From Diphasiastrum complanatum (lineage: Eukaryota; Streptophyta; Lycopodiopsida; Lycopodiales; Lycopodiaceae): a stretch of 64,000 bases of DNA. Positions 22,436 through 33,300 of this stretch are shown piece by piece. The stretch lies in the NCBI GenBank assembly GCA_029204225.1, contig CM055111.1:21666507-21730506 (forward strand), written 5' to 3'. The notes under the pieces were generated by a model. That model did not search any database, was not told the DNA's origin, and was given only the letters and a program-made list of their open reading frames with translations. Each line of letters opens with the position of its first letter. The first letter of the stretch is position 1. A program made the translations under genes and the position numbers.

Positions 22436-23069
22436 TGTCAAGGATTCCAGATCATTCAAGATACAATCCATGTCCCTGATCTTTGGTTACAATAAACCAA
22501 CAATCCTGCCAATGTAGAAAAATCAGCATCTACATACAAAATGAGATGCAAAGTCTAAGAGATACTGATCAAACATGAATCAAAACATAAAATATAGTTT
22601 TTGCCCGTACAATTACAGTACCCTACTGTAATTATAGTACCCTATTTTATTTAACATGTGTGAAACCGAAAATAGCAATAAATGATCATTCTACACATAG
22701 AATTGCAAGATAACATGAGAGTGCACCAATGAGTAGTAGAACCCAAAGAGGACCATGTATAATGATGAAATGAGAGAGAGAAGAGAGAATATGCGTCTCT
22801 CCATGAGTTACATCCTTTATAGAGTGTCCAAACCCTATTTGGCCACTTGGCTTTCCCTCCAAAATGTAAACCCTACTATTTTTGGGACTAGATTCAATGT
22901 ACCCAAAGTTCAAATTTGAATCTCTCCCAAACTTGACTACCAACTTTCCCACACTTTCAAAAAGTGTTTATTGAATGTATTTTAAACTAATATAACTTCA
23001 AAAAGTTTAATCTCTAAGTCTAAAATGAGTTTTGGACTCATATTAGTTAAGAAGACACAATTGAAAACA
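22436..23069 (-). mobile_element. Complete Copia LTR, reversed (634 bp)
   Basis: On the minus strand it runs TGTTTTCAATTG...CCTTGACA, with a TATA-like CTATAAAGG at about 22816. It is near-identical to the forward LTRs 45832-46465 and 57938-58570. The long open frame across it (GRDSNLNFGYIESSPKNSR) reflects few stops in the LTR, not a gene. Confidence 0.8.
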
Positions 23070-23362
23070 CCCGACTAGATCAATCACCACAGCACAACGT
23101 CAAGTGCAACAAGAACACAGAATTGCTCTCTTCAAACTGTATATTCCACTCTCTTCGTAAGTACAAAGATGAGTTCCTTAAAAAACACTCAAAGGGCTCG
23201 TAAAAGCAAGATGGCCCGATAACTCTAGAACTAAGAAAGCACTGTATAAGTCGATCATTGCTATTTTAACTCTCTCCCTCAATGATCAACGTCACTTCTT
23301 ATTTTAGAGTATACTCTATTCATGGAACATACCTCCATGATAGCATTACATGTAAAGGCTTT
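23070..23362 (-). other. Copia 3' region between RNase H and LTR, reversed
   Basis: Contains the reverse complement of TTGAGGGAGAGAG, a polypurine tract, at about 23270. The DNA between it and the LTR may be the start of an older LTR into which the 634-bp LTR inserted. No coding content. Confidence 0.5.
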
Positions 23363-23995
23363 TTACATGACCTGGCCTAAGCCAAGTTTGGCTCTAAAAG
23401 TTTCAAACTTTTCTTTACTTAAAGCTTTTGTAATTGTATCAGCAACTTGTAACAATGTAGAACAATGTTCAATTCCTATGTCTTCAGATTGTAATTTTTC
23501 ACGCACAAAGTGATATTTTACTTCAATATGTTTTGTCCTTGCATGAAAGATTGGATTTTTAGCCAATTGTATTCCACTTTGACTGTCACATAAAATAACA
23601 GTGGGATTTACTTGTTTCATGCCAATCTCACATAACAACTTACGTAGCCAAATAGCTTTCTGGGTAGCAGAACTCAACGCTTTATATTCGGCTTCTGTGG
23701 AAGAAAGAGAAATAGTATCTTGCTTCTTGCTAGACCATGAAAAACAGCCGCTACCAAAATTGAAGGTAGAACCTGTTGTTGACTTTCTATCATCTTCCTG
23801 CCCAATCAGCGTCAACATAACCTTGCAACTTAGGTAAAACACTTTGTCTTTTGTAGATTAGACCAAGGTTCGGTGTACCTTTCACATACCTTAAAATCCT
23901 TTTTGCAGCTTGCCAATGGTCCATAGTGGGTGATGACATGAATTGGCTAATCAAACTTACAGCATAGTAGATATGAGGACATGTAGTCGTAAGAT
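23363..23995 (-). pseudogene. Copia RNase H C-terminus, reversed
   Basis: Minus strand: [56 protein letters not shown] and KALSKEKFETFRAKLGL ending in a natural stop. These are the family RNase H motifs (the Asp and Glu of SSTEAEY and CDS). Upstream, [20 protein letters not shown] is readable with a frameshift near 23820. RT is missing. Sister copy at 45001-45627. Confidence 0.85.
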
Positions 23996-24029
23996 ATATT
24001 AAACTTCCAAATAGGAAAATATATTCAAA

Positions 24030-24980
24030 TCACTAATCTTAAGATCCATTTGGATCTGAGATATCAGAAAAAACAACAAAAATTGATCAAATCTGCCAGA
24101 TTTTGGCCAAAAGGAGGCAAAAATCGTCATCAGAGCTCATAACTTTTGCCCTATTTCAAGAAATCTTCGTCGAGTTTCAAACACCTCCATTTTTTATCAC
24201 AAAACCTTCAGTTTGAAGGGTGAAGATTAATTCCTTGCAAATTTCTAGAAACATCAGAAAAACCGTCAAAAAACACCGAAAAATCATCAAAACCCTAAAA
24301 ATACAGAAGGGTTTTCAGAAGATCAGTTGTCATATTGCCATATTTTTGCCACAAAAGTCAATGTTTTGCAAAAAAATTTGCAAGTATACAAGTATTACTC
24401 TTGATCCTTCGCCAAAACTTTCTTTGAGTTTCCAAAAATATTCTATTTATAGTAAACTACTATTTTTGAGTTCGGCGAAGATTCTTCTTGTCCAAATCGT
24501 AGAAAATCTTGATTTTTACCCTCGCCAAACTACAGAAACTATATTTTCTTGTGTCAGAAACCTTCATCCGGTTTTCCATTGTTTTATCTGTGTCAGATCT
24601 TGCATCTGAGAGGTCGGCAAAGGTTATTTCCATAGAAATTGTCAAAAAATTTGATCAGAGATTTTTTTCTCAAAACAACATTGTTGAAACTTCGTCGAGC
24701 CAATCTTCACTTAGGGAACCTTCGCCAGTACTATTTTTAAGTTTTGATTTTCCAGATCAAGTCTCTATCAAAATTTAGGTCAAATCTAATACATTCTGAT
24801 TTGGATTCTGAGAAATTTTTCATTTTTTGAGAAGTATCAATTGATTGAATTTCGAAATTTTTTTCACGATATAGAGTCAGATTCTTGAAAGTAGAATAGA
24901 TCTAGCAGATTTGATCTAAGAAAGTTTTGATTGAGAAATCTGGATCCAATTTCATTGTGTGCTTGATTTGAATTTGTTAA
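24030..24980 (+). repeat. Gypsy-like untranslated leader, forward
   Basis: Long leader preceding a Ty3/Gypsy-type gag. It is dense in CTTCGTCGAG/CTTCGCCA-like motifs and their complements (CGGCGAAG), for example near 24165, 24410, 24473, 24523, 24612, 24691 and 24720. Short open frames such as 24509-24778 have no domain. The same leader occurs reversed at 43922-44980 and 57270-57680. Confidence 0.55.
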
Positions 24981-25520
24981 AATGGCTGTCTTTGGAGCTG
25001 CTCCTGGAAGTGCTCATCAGGAAGTCAATCCAATTATTGTTAGAAGAGCACCCCGTTTGGATCTACCCAAATATAATGGATTAACAGATCCAGTTAGATT
25101 TCTTCAGATCTATGCTGAATCCTGTGAAGTCTGTGGAGAGAGTTTTTTCCCAAGATAAACTTAAGTTGTTTCCTATGGCCTTAACAGGCGCAGCACAAAA
25201 TTGATACTATAATCAAGATGAAACTGAGCGTACATATTGGGAGGCTGTTAAAAGAGCCCTTATCACACGATTCAAACCTCGAAAGTTTATGGAAGACCCT
25301 TTCCTACTTTTAAGTAAAATTAAAATGGGAAAGCAGAAAATGGTTCGAGATTACATTGAAAGGGTGAAACACCTCAGATCTGAGTGCAAACCTGAGCTGA
25401 TTAACAAAATTGTTATGATTATGTGATTTTTGTCAGGTCTACCTAAACGGATCAGACGTGAGCTGAAACGCCATAATGAGTATGCATCTTGCAGAATGGA
25501 TGTTAGAGTTAGATGTGGAT
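24981..25520 (+). pseudogene. Ty3/Gypsy-type gag, frameshifted
   Basis: Starts MAVFGAAPGSAHQEVNPIIV and continues APRLDLPKYNGLTDPVRFLQ, then shifts frame into LFPMALTGAAQN, a stop in place of the usual Trp, then ERTYWEAVKRALITRFKP and MVRDYIERVKHLRSECKPEL, the Retrotrans_gag (PF03732-type) core. A stop follows at about 25423. No zinc knuckle, protease or pol follows; LTR-like DNA begins at about 25495. This suggests a non-autonomous, gag-only element or heavy deletion. Confidence 0.75.
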
Positions 25521-25660
25521 CTTCCATTCATGCTGAAATCTGAACTATACTATCGCTCTCATGGGAACAAATCTACACGTGACAACTAACTTCGTCTCCT
25601 TGATGCTAGATTGACTAGATCTTGGTTTGAAGTTAGGCAGGGAAAGAAACCCACTACACG
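25495..25660 (+). repeat. Gypsy-like LTR fragment after gag
   Basis: ACTATCGCTCTCATGGGA and CTCCTTGATGCTAGATTG parallel the second half of the LTR 42413-42783. It is followed by a reversed leader, making an inverted arrangement. Confidence 0.5.
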
Positions 25661-26290
25661 AAGGTTCTTTTGCTGTATTTTTTAGGTTTTTGATGGTTTT
25701 TTGGTGTTTTCTGATGGTTTTGCAAATCTGCTTGGAATTAAACTTCGCCCTTCAATCTGAAGGTTCTGTGAATGAAACCAAAGCTTCATGAAACTCGGCG
25801 AACATTTTTTTAGTAAGAGGTTAAAATGTTATCAGATCCGATGACGATTTTGTCTTCGTTTTGCTCAAATATGACAGAAATCACCGATTTTTGTTGTTTT
25901 CTCTGATTTCTCAAATCCAAATGGATCTTAAGAATGGTGATCTGAATTGCTTTCCTTGCTCAACAATCAGATTAGATTTTAAACAAGATTATCCACTCAA
26001 ATCAGGCAAAATCACTCTCAATCTAATCCTAAAATGCAATTTTAACCCTACTAATGCCAAAACAAGATGCCTAATGCAAACTAACATCCGTCAAAACATG
26101 ATGTAAACTAATAAATTGGCATAGCTCCCCGAAAACGGCGCCAAAATTGTTGTGGAGCTAATTCCTACCCTAGCCTCAACCCAAGATCCAAGCACACAAG
26201 CATCAAGGAGATGAGGTTAGATGTCATGCGGAGGTTCAATCCCATGAGAGCGATAGCATAGAACAAAATCCAGCATGTACTGATGATCCA
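25661..26290 (-). repeat. Gypsy-like LTR end, PBS and leader, reversed
   Basis: Read on the minus strand from 26290: LTR end (CTCATCTCCTTGATGC...TAGCTCCACAACA), the tRNA-Asp type PBS, then about 430 bp of leader (ATCCATTTGGATTTGAGAAA) running into the LTR fragment at 25660. The block 20673-26290 is inverted relative to 42606-48430. Confidence 0.6.
26125..26143 (-). promoter_or_regulatory. Primer-binding site, tRNA-Asp type
   Basis: On the minus strand TGGCGCCGTTTTCGGGGAG; the 3' end of plant tRNA-Asp predicts TGGCGCCGTTGCCGGGGA, so two central bases differ. This site is typical of Athila/Tat-group Ty3/Gypsy elements. Confidence 0.7.
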
Positions 26291-26531
26291 TGTTTGGAGA
26301 GCTTTCTTTTTCTATCATATCATCTTCTTCGATCTCTTCTCTCTTTATATTGGTGATTCTAGTGTGTAGAAGGCATCTAAGCTTGTATGTCATGATTCCA
26401 CACATGTAAAGATTGTTGTATAGTGTGAGAAATTGCCAAAAATTGGAAAATCTAGCTTGATCAAAACTTACCATGTAAATTGTACATAGGAAACACAGTT
26501 TCATCATCTCCCCAGGTCAAAGTGGACGAAG
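26291..26531. other. LTR-like non-coding stretch
   Basis: Repeats 48540-48790, which follows the LTR start at 48212, so it is probably the distal part of that Copia LTR and its leader. No coding content recognised. Confidence 0.4.
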
Positions 26532-27834
26532 GTGCATTTATGGTTTAAAGATCAAAGCGCATTTTTGGATAATTCATGGTTTCTGAATTCTGGAGCAACT
26601 CAACACATGACCAATCAATGTGAGTTTTTCAACTCCTACATGGCTTGCAGCACGAAGAAATGTGTTGCAAGTGAGCAACTACCTATTCAAGAAGTTTGGC
26701 ATAAGAGGATGGGGCACCTCAACTTCATGTCATTGGAGGAAATGGCTAGCCTAGCAAGTTATGATTGGTCTTCCAAGTTCCTTAACTAGCATCAAGCATG
26801 TTTGTGAGTCTTGTGCTTTTAGAAAGTCACGTAGACTACCTTATAATAGATCTATAAAGACTTTTCAAGTTGTACATTCAAATATTCAGGGAATTACTAC
26901 AAGTAGCAATAGTGGAGATAAGATGTATGTAACTTTCATTGATGATTTTAGTATATTTTGTTGGATCTATCTACTAAAGAGCAAAGATGAAGTGTATGAT
27001 GTCTTTGTCAAGTTCAAGAATGCAAGAGAGAACCAGTTCTCTACAAAGATCAAGTGACAATGGTGGTGAGTATATCTCAACCAAGTTCAAGGCCTTTTGT
27101 GATGAGCATGTGATCAAGAGGGAGTACACAAGACTCCAAGGAGACCACAACAAAATGGAGTGGCCGAGAGGAAGAATAGAACTTTATGTGAAAGTGCCAA
27201 AGCCATGAGGTTAGAAGCTAATATTCCAAAACCATTTTGGAATCAAGCTTCCTTGTGTGCTGACTTTATATGCAATAGGTGGCCGAGTGCTATATTGGAT
27301 GGAGGAACACCTTTTAAGATGCTATTCAAGAAAAGGCCGAGTGTCAAGTTTTTTAGAACTTTTGGATGCACTTGCTATGTCAATATAGCTCTTGATGATA
27401 GGACAAAGGAGAATCCATCTTCAAGGAAATGTATATTTGCTGGATATAGTGAGGTGACTAAAGCCTATAAGGTTTACATTCCTAGTACTAATAAGGTGAT
27501 TATTGGAAGAGATGTCATTTTGGATGAGGGGAACATTCCAAAGGTGTCTTCAAGTAATGATGTTGTGGATGGATCTAACATTCTCGATGGTGATGACATG
27601 GATACTACTTTAGATGGTGATGATGAAGGACCTTCATCAAGTCAACAGCCAAGGAGGACATCAAGGCAAATGCAAACACCTTCAAGGCTCACATATGATG
27701 AGAAGGGTAAGCAAGTGGAAGTGACTCATTTTGCTTTTCTCACATGTTTTGATGATTCTTCTTATGTAGATGATGCTATGCAAGTGGATGGACATTTTCA
27801 TGATTTTACATCAAGTAATGAATCTAGAAAATGA
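26532..27834 (+). pseudogene. Copia protease-integrase fragment without RT, copy 1
   Basis: LNSGATQHMTNQCEFFNSY at about 26587 is the protease motif with the catalytic Asp changed to Asn (family DSGATxHM). After an internal deletion come the GAG-pre-integrase HHCC region (VWHKRMGHLN, CESCAF), then the integrase core with HSNIQG (first Asp read as Asn) and VTFIDDFSIFCWIYLLKSKD. A frameshift then precedes DNGGEYIST and AERKNRTLCESAKAM, followed by IFAGYSEVTKAYKVYIPSTN and SRLTYDEKGKQV. Where RT should start, the frame runs into CVDD-like AMQVDGHFHDFTSSN and segment R. Not functional; sister copies at 48790-50224 and 59523-59744. Confidence 0.8.
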
Positions 27835-27837
27835 GGT

Positions 27838-28497
27838 CTGTTCAATGACTTTGATGGTCAAGTTGATGATCAAGAGGCTGATCTCAAAGGGCTTCAACAA
27901 GACAAAAGGTAAGGTGGCAATTTGGAGCTGTCAAGAGCATCAAAGGAGAGTCAATTGGCAAAGATGTTTTGGATCTATTTTTGCAGGTGTTTTAAGACTC
28001 AAGTAAGTTCAAAGGAGCAGCAATCAAGTGTTGTTCAAGTTTACTTTGCTTGTTCTATCTCATGTATGAGCAATTTCATGTGAATGTGTGCAAATTGTCA
28101 ACATATGGTGAAACTAGCTACATTGTTTTGCATCATATTGATGTTAAAGTTGTACTAGAAATCTTGGCTGGCTTTGCTGATGGAAATGAAACTTTTGTAT
28201 CACTCATTCATGATCAAATCATCAAGTGATGATGACATCTTTTGGCAAGATGGAGATGGAGGTGCATTCATGGAGTTTTATGGTGGAGACATATCAAGAA
28301 AGGACAAAGATGAAGGAGACAAACAAGCAAGTGGTCATCACAGACATTTATTGTTTGGTTGCTATTAGTTTCCAAAGACTTCAGAGTTGGAAGCATGGTG
28401 GAATCATTTCATTTCAATTCTATTTGGTTCTTCATGTTCTAGTTATATCTTGATGTATAAAATTGATGTAAGAAATAGTGAAGCATCCAATATGGAC
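27838..28497 (+). repeat. Copia 3' segment R, copy 2
   Basis: Same unit as the window's left end, preceded here by the post-integrase frame ending in SSNESRK. The intron-like interval is conserved (GTAAGG ... TTTTTGCAG, about 27909-27986). Confidence 0.65.
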
Positions 28498-30014
28498 ACT
28501 ATTCTCCTATTTGATCAAGTTCTTATTAAGTTTGCATCTCTTTCATTAAGTAGATGTTGATTTTCTACATTGCCAATGGTGTAAATTGTGTTGTCTTCCA
28601 TAACCAAAGAACAAGAGATTAGGTTGGATTTTAATGATTCATATTTCTTCACAAATTAATCAATATCTTTTGAAGTTGTCCATGAAGTTAGAGCAAAGAC
28701 TTTAGAGAATTGAGGGTGTAGGAAGGCCTGAAAAGACTAAAAATTGTTTTTTGAAAGGGTTCTTGGGGGATTTATGGCTAGAAATCCACAAGAGAATCAT
28801 GCATGAAGTCAATCAATATTTATTTATACCCCTCCTGGCCATCCCAACAAGCTATCAGGCCTGTAAATTGGTGATCAGAGGCTTGTGTTCCGTCTCTATG
28901 AAGTTTATCGCTAAAGCACCCTCCCACAAGTTGAAAAATCTTCATTCTCAGCCCATACTACATCCCTTGACTTGAGTGAAGGCTTCACGGAAGTCTAATA
29001 AACTTTTTAAGACTGTTGGTAATGTCTCTTTGGGTGCTAGGTTGGTATTTGGTTGATTCTGCATGAAACCTCTCTTTGAAAGTGCGTCTTACTACATATT
29101 TGATGTGGCTCTGTAAGCTGAGGTCGTAGGTGACATGTCAAGCTTCTCAGTCACTTGGTCTCTCTTTGTATTGTGATTTATAGGTTCATTGTAGCTCAAG
29201 TTATGTCTGTTTGAAATTTTGGCAATTTTGTGAGTAAAATTTTAAAAAAGCGTAAATATTCTTCTTGCATGTTTGTATTTTCCCTAATTTTATGTACTAT
29301 ACTTGTGAAAATTTTTTGCATGGTGATTTTGCTGAAGTTTTTTGTGAAAAATAGCCTATTTTGGCAAATCTAGCCATGTAGAACTTTGCAAATATTGTGT
29401 ATAATTGGGTTCCACACATGGAAGGCCAAGATGCCACGTGGAAACCCACTCCTAATGTAGGTTAAGTCAATTCAAGAGAGTTGGTCATGTCTATTTGGTG
29501 GTCATCCCTACTTTATAGGACCTACACCTAAGTCTAAGGTGAAAATTTGACCAACTAGCTACCTAGTCTAGGATCTAGGTTTCATTTTAGGGCAAGAAGG
29601 GTGAGTTAACTTCCTTATTACATGCTGGAAATCCACCTAACTTCAAGAAGGAAGTCGAATTTGGTATGTATTCCAAGCTCCCATAGTGAGAAGATAGAAT
29701 ATTTTTGGAGCTCATTGGCAATCTCAAGCTAGTTCACTATGTACATTGAGTTTTTGTGATCCAAATGAAACCAAATCAATTTCTACTTGTTTCTTAGGTT
29801 GAAGGCCGTACTACAGCCTGTAGTACACATGTGTGGGACCATATTTCCATGTTGATCAATCCTTTTGATTGTTAATGCTTGTTGTTTGTCAAATTGCCAA
29901 TCTAGATCAACTTTTTTGTGTCTAGTTTTTTGATAGATTGTTAAGCAAGCATCCAATCACTCTTGTGGATCTTTTGTAGATCCATTTATGGTCCTAAAGT
30001 ATAGTACTTTCACA
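28498..30014 (+). mobile_element. Copia LTR remnant plus LTR-like block, copy 2
   Basis: Repeats 685-2198 with few differences. The LTR R/U5 remnant runs to about 28640, then the long LTR-like block ends in CTTTCACA just before the PBS at 30015. Confidence 0.6.
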
Positions 30015-30026
30015 TGGTATCAGAGG
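30015..30026 (+). promoter_or_regulatory. Primer-binding site, initiator-Met tRNA type
   Basis: TGGTATCAGAGG after LTR end TTTCA plus two bases. A leader without coding content follows to about 30484. Confidence 0.85.
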
Positions 30027-30484
30027 CAAGTACAAGAGCATAAGCCATTTATCAAAAGCAAATCCATTTTTAGCAAGTTTTGGTGCTAAAAACTAGTATT
30101 GAGAGGGCAAGCTAGAATTTTGATTTTGGTGAGGAGATTTGATCCCAAAATTGGTAGGGGTCCAAATCCGTACTATCCACGTGTGGGCACCTCTGAACCT
30201 GCATTTAATGCATGGTATTCATTTGATCCACAGAAATTCAATTTGTGAGCTTTTGATGTAATGTTTGGTGGAAATCTTAAGATAAGCTACCAAGATTGAG
30301 TGCCATTGATTAGATTTGACTTAGAGTCATGAGATCTAATTAATCTAGGCTGAAGTCAGGTCCTCTAAACTTGTTTTACAGGTCTTGAAAGTACATTAAA
30401 AAGTGTGAGGGAGAGTTAGTCATGTTATTGTCCAAAAATAGCCAAAATTGGCAAGATCACATCATCTTATCTTCATTCCAACAT

Positions 30485-31738
30485 TGTTGACTAAGGTTCT
30501 ATTATTTCTCTCAACAAGTCCATTTTATTGAGGTGAATAGGAGGTAATGTATTGTTGCCCAATGCCGTTGTTAAGGCAATACTCTTTGAGTTCAGGTAGA
30601 GATATATTCACCCCCGTTGTCGGACCTCATTGCTTTAATTCTTTTACCAATTTCATTTTTTACACGCTCTTTGAATTGTTGAGAGATTTTGAAAGCCTCC
30701 AATTTATGCTTCATGAAATAAACAACTATTCTTCTAGAATATTCGTCAATGAAGGTAATAAAATACTTTGCATCACGCAATGGTGGAATTGCATTGGACC
30801 ACATATATATGAATGAACAACGTCTGATAGATCTTTTGTTGCATGCCTATGACTCGATTAAAGGGAATCCTGGTCTTCTTTCCAAGGATGCAGCTATGAC
30901 ACACAGGGTGGTTGACTTTGTCGGTTGGATAGTCGAGATCAAGTGCTAGGGATTGTTTGGACATGTTCAATACAGATGTATGATTCAAGTTTCCTAATCT
31001 TTGATGCCATAGTAATGCTTTATTGACAAGAACAGAGGTTTTCAAGACTTGACCAGTATCAGAATAACAATGTGCCAATCTATATAAGTATCCATGTCTC
31101 TTGCCGAGTGCAAGGACCTTATTTTCTCTATTGATGACTCAAACTCTACCCTATGAGCTAAATTAGTGATTCTACTTACTGATAATAGGTTTTTAGAGAG
31201 TTTAGGAACATACAAAGCTTTTAATAGTAGTTTGAATTGATCATGCTAGAATTTCAATCTTATAGTGCCTTCACCTTCGATAGTGTGTGTGCTATTGTCA
31301 CCAAGATAAACATACTTCTTTGTACTGTAAGGCGTATAGGAGTGAACATGCTCCAAAATCTAGAAACCAAGAAGTACCCAAAAGGGACTTTTGGTCTTTG
31401 ACCATAAATGTTCCTCCTCTATGTCGAGTTCAGGAGATGGGGGGACTGCATTCGCCTATTGATCTGGTTGCTTGTTGGCATTCTTCGCTTTGAGAACCTT
31501 GCAATCCGAGATTTCATGATTAGTGCACTTGCATACTTACAGAATATCTTCTTCTTCAACTGTGGATTTGATAATTGTCCTTGCCTTTGCGTCGGTTTCC
31601 GATTTCATGCGGACTGCTTAGAGCTTTTCTGCTTCTATCGTTTTGAGCCTTTGTTGACATATAGAGCGCGAGATGATGAAGTCGATGAAGTGCCTTGAAT
31701 TCTTCAATTGTATTCTTGCAGCAACATAGTGATAACTC
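30485..31738 (-). pseudogene. Copia zinc knuckle-to-integrase fragment, reversed, copy 2
   Basis: Better preserved than 2668-4082. From the right: the zinc knuckle region near 31520-31560, the GAG-pre-integrase domain at 31078-30773 (LLWHQRLGNLNHTSVLNMS), and the integrase core at 30804-30592 with YFITFIDEYSRRIVVYFMKH and IKAMRSDNGGEYIST. It then continues after a frame change with QQYITSYSPQ, a stop, and NGLVERNNRTLVN. The first integrase Asp region is eroded. Gag is deleted at 31739. Confidence 0.8.
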
Positions 31739-32135
31739 TGTGCGAACAACAGTGAGAAGAAACTACCAAATTGCTGCATAAGGATGTTCAGAGGGAGGTA
31801 TAAGTGCATCTATTTAGTTGAACCCATAGGTAACATTTGTACTTCAATGGAGAACATTGAAAATAAAGTAGACATCTTCTTAATTATTAAATAGTATAGT
31901 GGATAATACTGCATATTGGGTTAATTGGCTTATGAATTACATGACAAAACGCACTCCCGAAGGTGATGGGAGAGAAATCAATATGCAAATGCTTGAGCAG
32001 CTTATTTCACATTACATGAGGGAATGCTTGAGCGTTACTAATAAAGTTTGACCAGAGAGCACTGCCGAAACTTTAACAAGTTCAACCTTTGATAACAACG
32101 ACAACAACAATGGCGGTTTTCCTTTGAATAAGTAA
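31739..32135 (+). pseudogene. Captured host-gene fragment, coiled-coil-like, copy 2
   Basis: Begins inside the coiled-coil piece (CEQQ, stop, EETTKLLHKD) and has the second exon-like stretch from 31890 in one frame: NSIVDNTAYWVNWLMNYMTK, TPEGDGREINMQMLEQLISH and YMRECLSVTNKV, one TGA, then ESTAETLTSSTFDNNDNNNG and a final TAA at 32135. One in-frame stop in 82 codons suggests recent coding origin. The family is unknown to me. Confidence 0.5.
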
Positions 32136-32995
32136 AGGTGGGTATGAAAAAGAAATTGATGAGAAAGAACGGTTTGAAAGTGAAAAGAGTAGGTAGATTT
32201 AAATATAAAGTGGAAATGAATTCTGAGGGTTTTTGTCGCCAAACTCCAAGCGAGCATGTGCTTGAAGGACAAAGCAAGAGGAGCTTGGAGGGCAATGTCA
32301 TGAAGCAAGTGTTGGTTGCTTGAAGGGCCAAGCATTTAGAGAAGCTTGGAGTGTAGCTTTGGAAGCAACAAATGTCGATGGCATTGGGTTTCAACCTTCT
32401 AGCGCCACTTGCTTGAAGGATCAAGCAAGAGGCACTTGGAAGCTAATGACTGAAGTCCGTGGTGTGGCAGCCCTATGGTGGTTGTATTGACGTTGAGAAG
32501 CGAGCAATTTCCTGAAGGACGAAGCAAGAGGAGCTTGGAAGGCAATGTCATGAAGCAAGTGTCAGCTGCTTGAAGGCCAAGCAATGAGCTTGACATTTTA
32601 GTGCTTGTTCTCTGTGATTCGTGAAAGAGGTTGCAATTTGGCATGACGTTGAAGGTTGTAGTGGAAAGCACAGAGCTGCTTGTAGTAAGGACAATATTTT
32701 TTTTGGGTCTGTAGGTGATTGTTGCAAAAGGTAGTGACTATAGAGGATCGAAGGGGTGTCTGTGATCTGTGTTGTGAGAGCACTTCATGTTCTTGCTAAT
32801 TCTGGATGTATAGGACAACAAGGAAGATTTTGCTAGTCTTGTGTACTTCCTTAGTTGGTTGCAGGGGCAGTGAGTTTCAAGAGCACCTATGAATGATTCT
32901 CGATGGATGCACATGATGTATACATGGATGGCTGCATGTAATGATGATTTTGGATTGAGGGGGAGCTCTGTAGATGACTCAGACCCCATGCAAAG
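32136..32995 (+). repeat. Degenerate internal repeats, copy 2
   Basis: Same CTTGAAGG/AAGCAAGAGGAGCTTGGA units as 4933-5784; no recognised coding content. Confidence 0.5.
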
Positions 32996-33300
32996 ATCAA
33001 ACTTTGGTTCTAGGCAGATGTGTCCTAGTTGATGGATATCATCATGAACTCTTTATACAACAATAGGGACAATTTTATTTTAGAACTTATTTCCAATGCA
33101 TCAGATGTTCTAGATAAGATACATTTCTTATCTCTCACTGATGAGGCTATTCTTCAAGAAGGGGTTGACTTTCTGATAAAACTAGACGAGACAAAGGGAT
33201 CCTTACAATTGGTGATTGAGGCATTGGTATGACAAAGGATGATCTGAATATCAAAAGCCTTGGGATATGATACTTTCAGTTGAAGTGTGTAGAGGTGGCA
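32996..33300 (+). pseudogene. HSP90 (GRP94-like) N-terminal fragment, copy 2
   Basis: MDIIMNSLYNNRDNFILELI, SNASDVLDKIHFLSLTDEAI, then a frame change and GIGMTKDDL. LELI and DKIHF are closer to the family sequence (RELI, DKIRF) than copy 1, so this copy is slightly less decayed. The stop in place of Arg before LMD is shared with copy 1, so it predates the duplication. Confidence 0.8.

Noticed and set aside
26217..26507. Minus-strand frame of 96 codons, also at 48451-48753
   Set aside because: The copies differ after the acidic stretch because of a rearrangement, the region looks like LTR and leader DNA, and no family is recognised.
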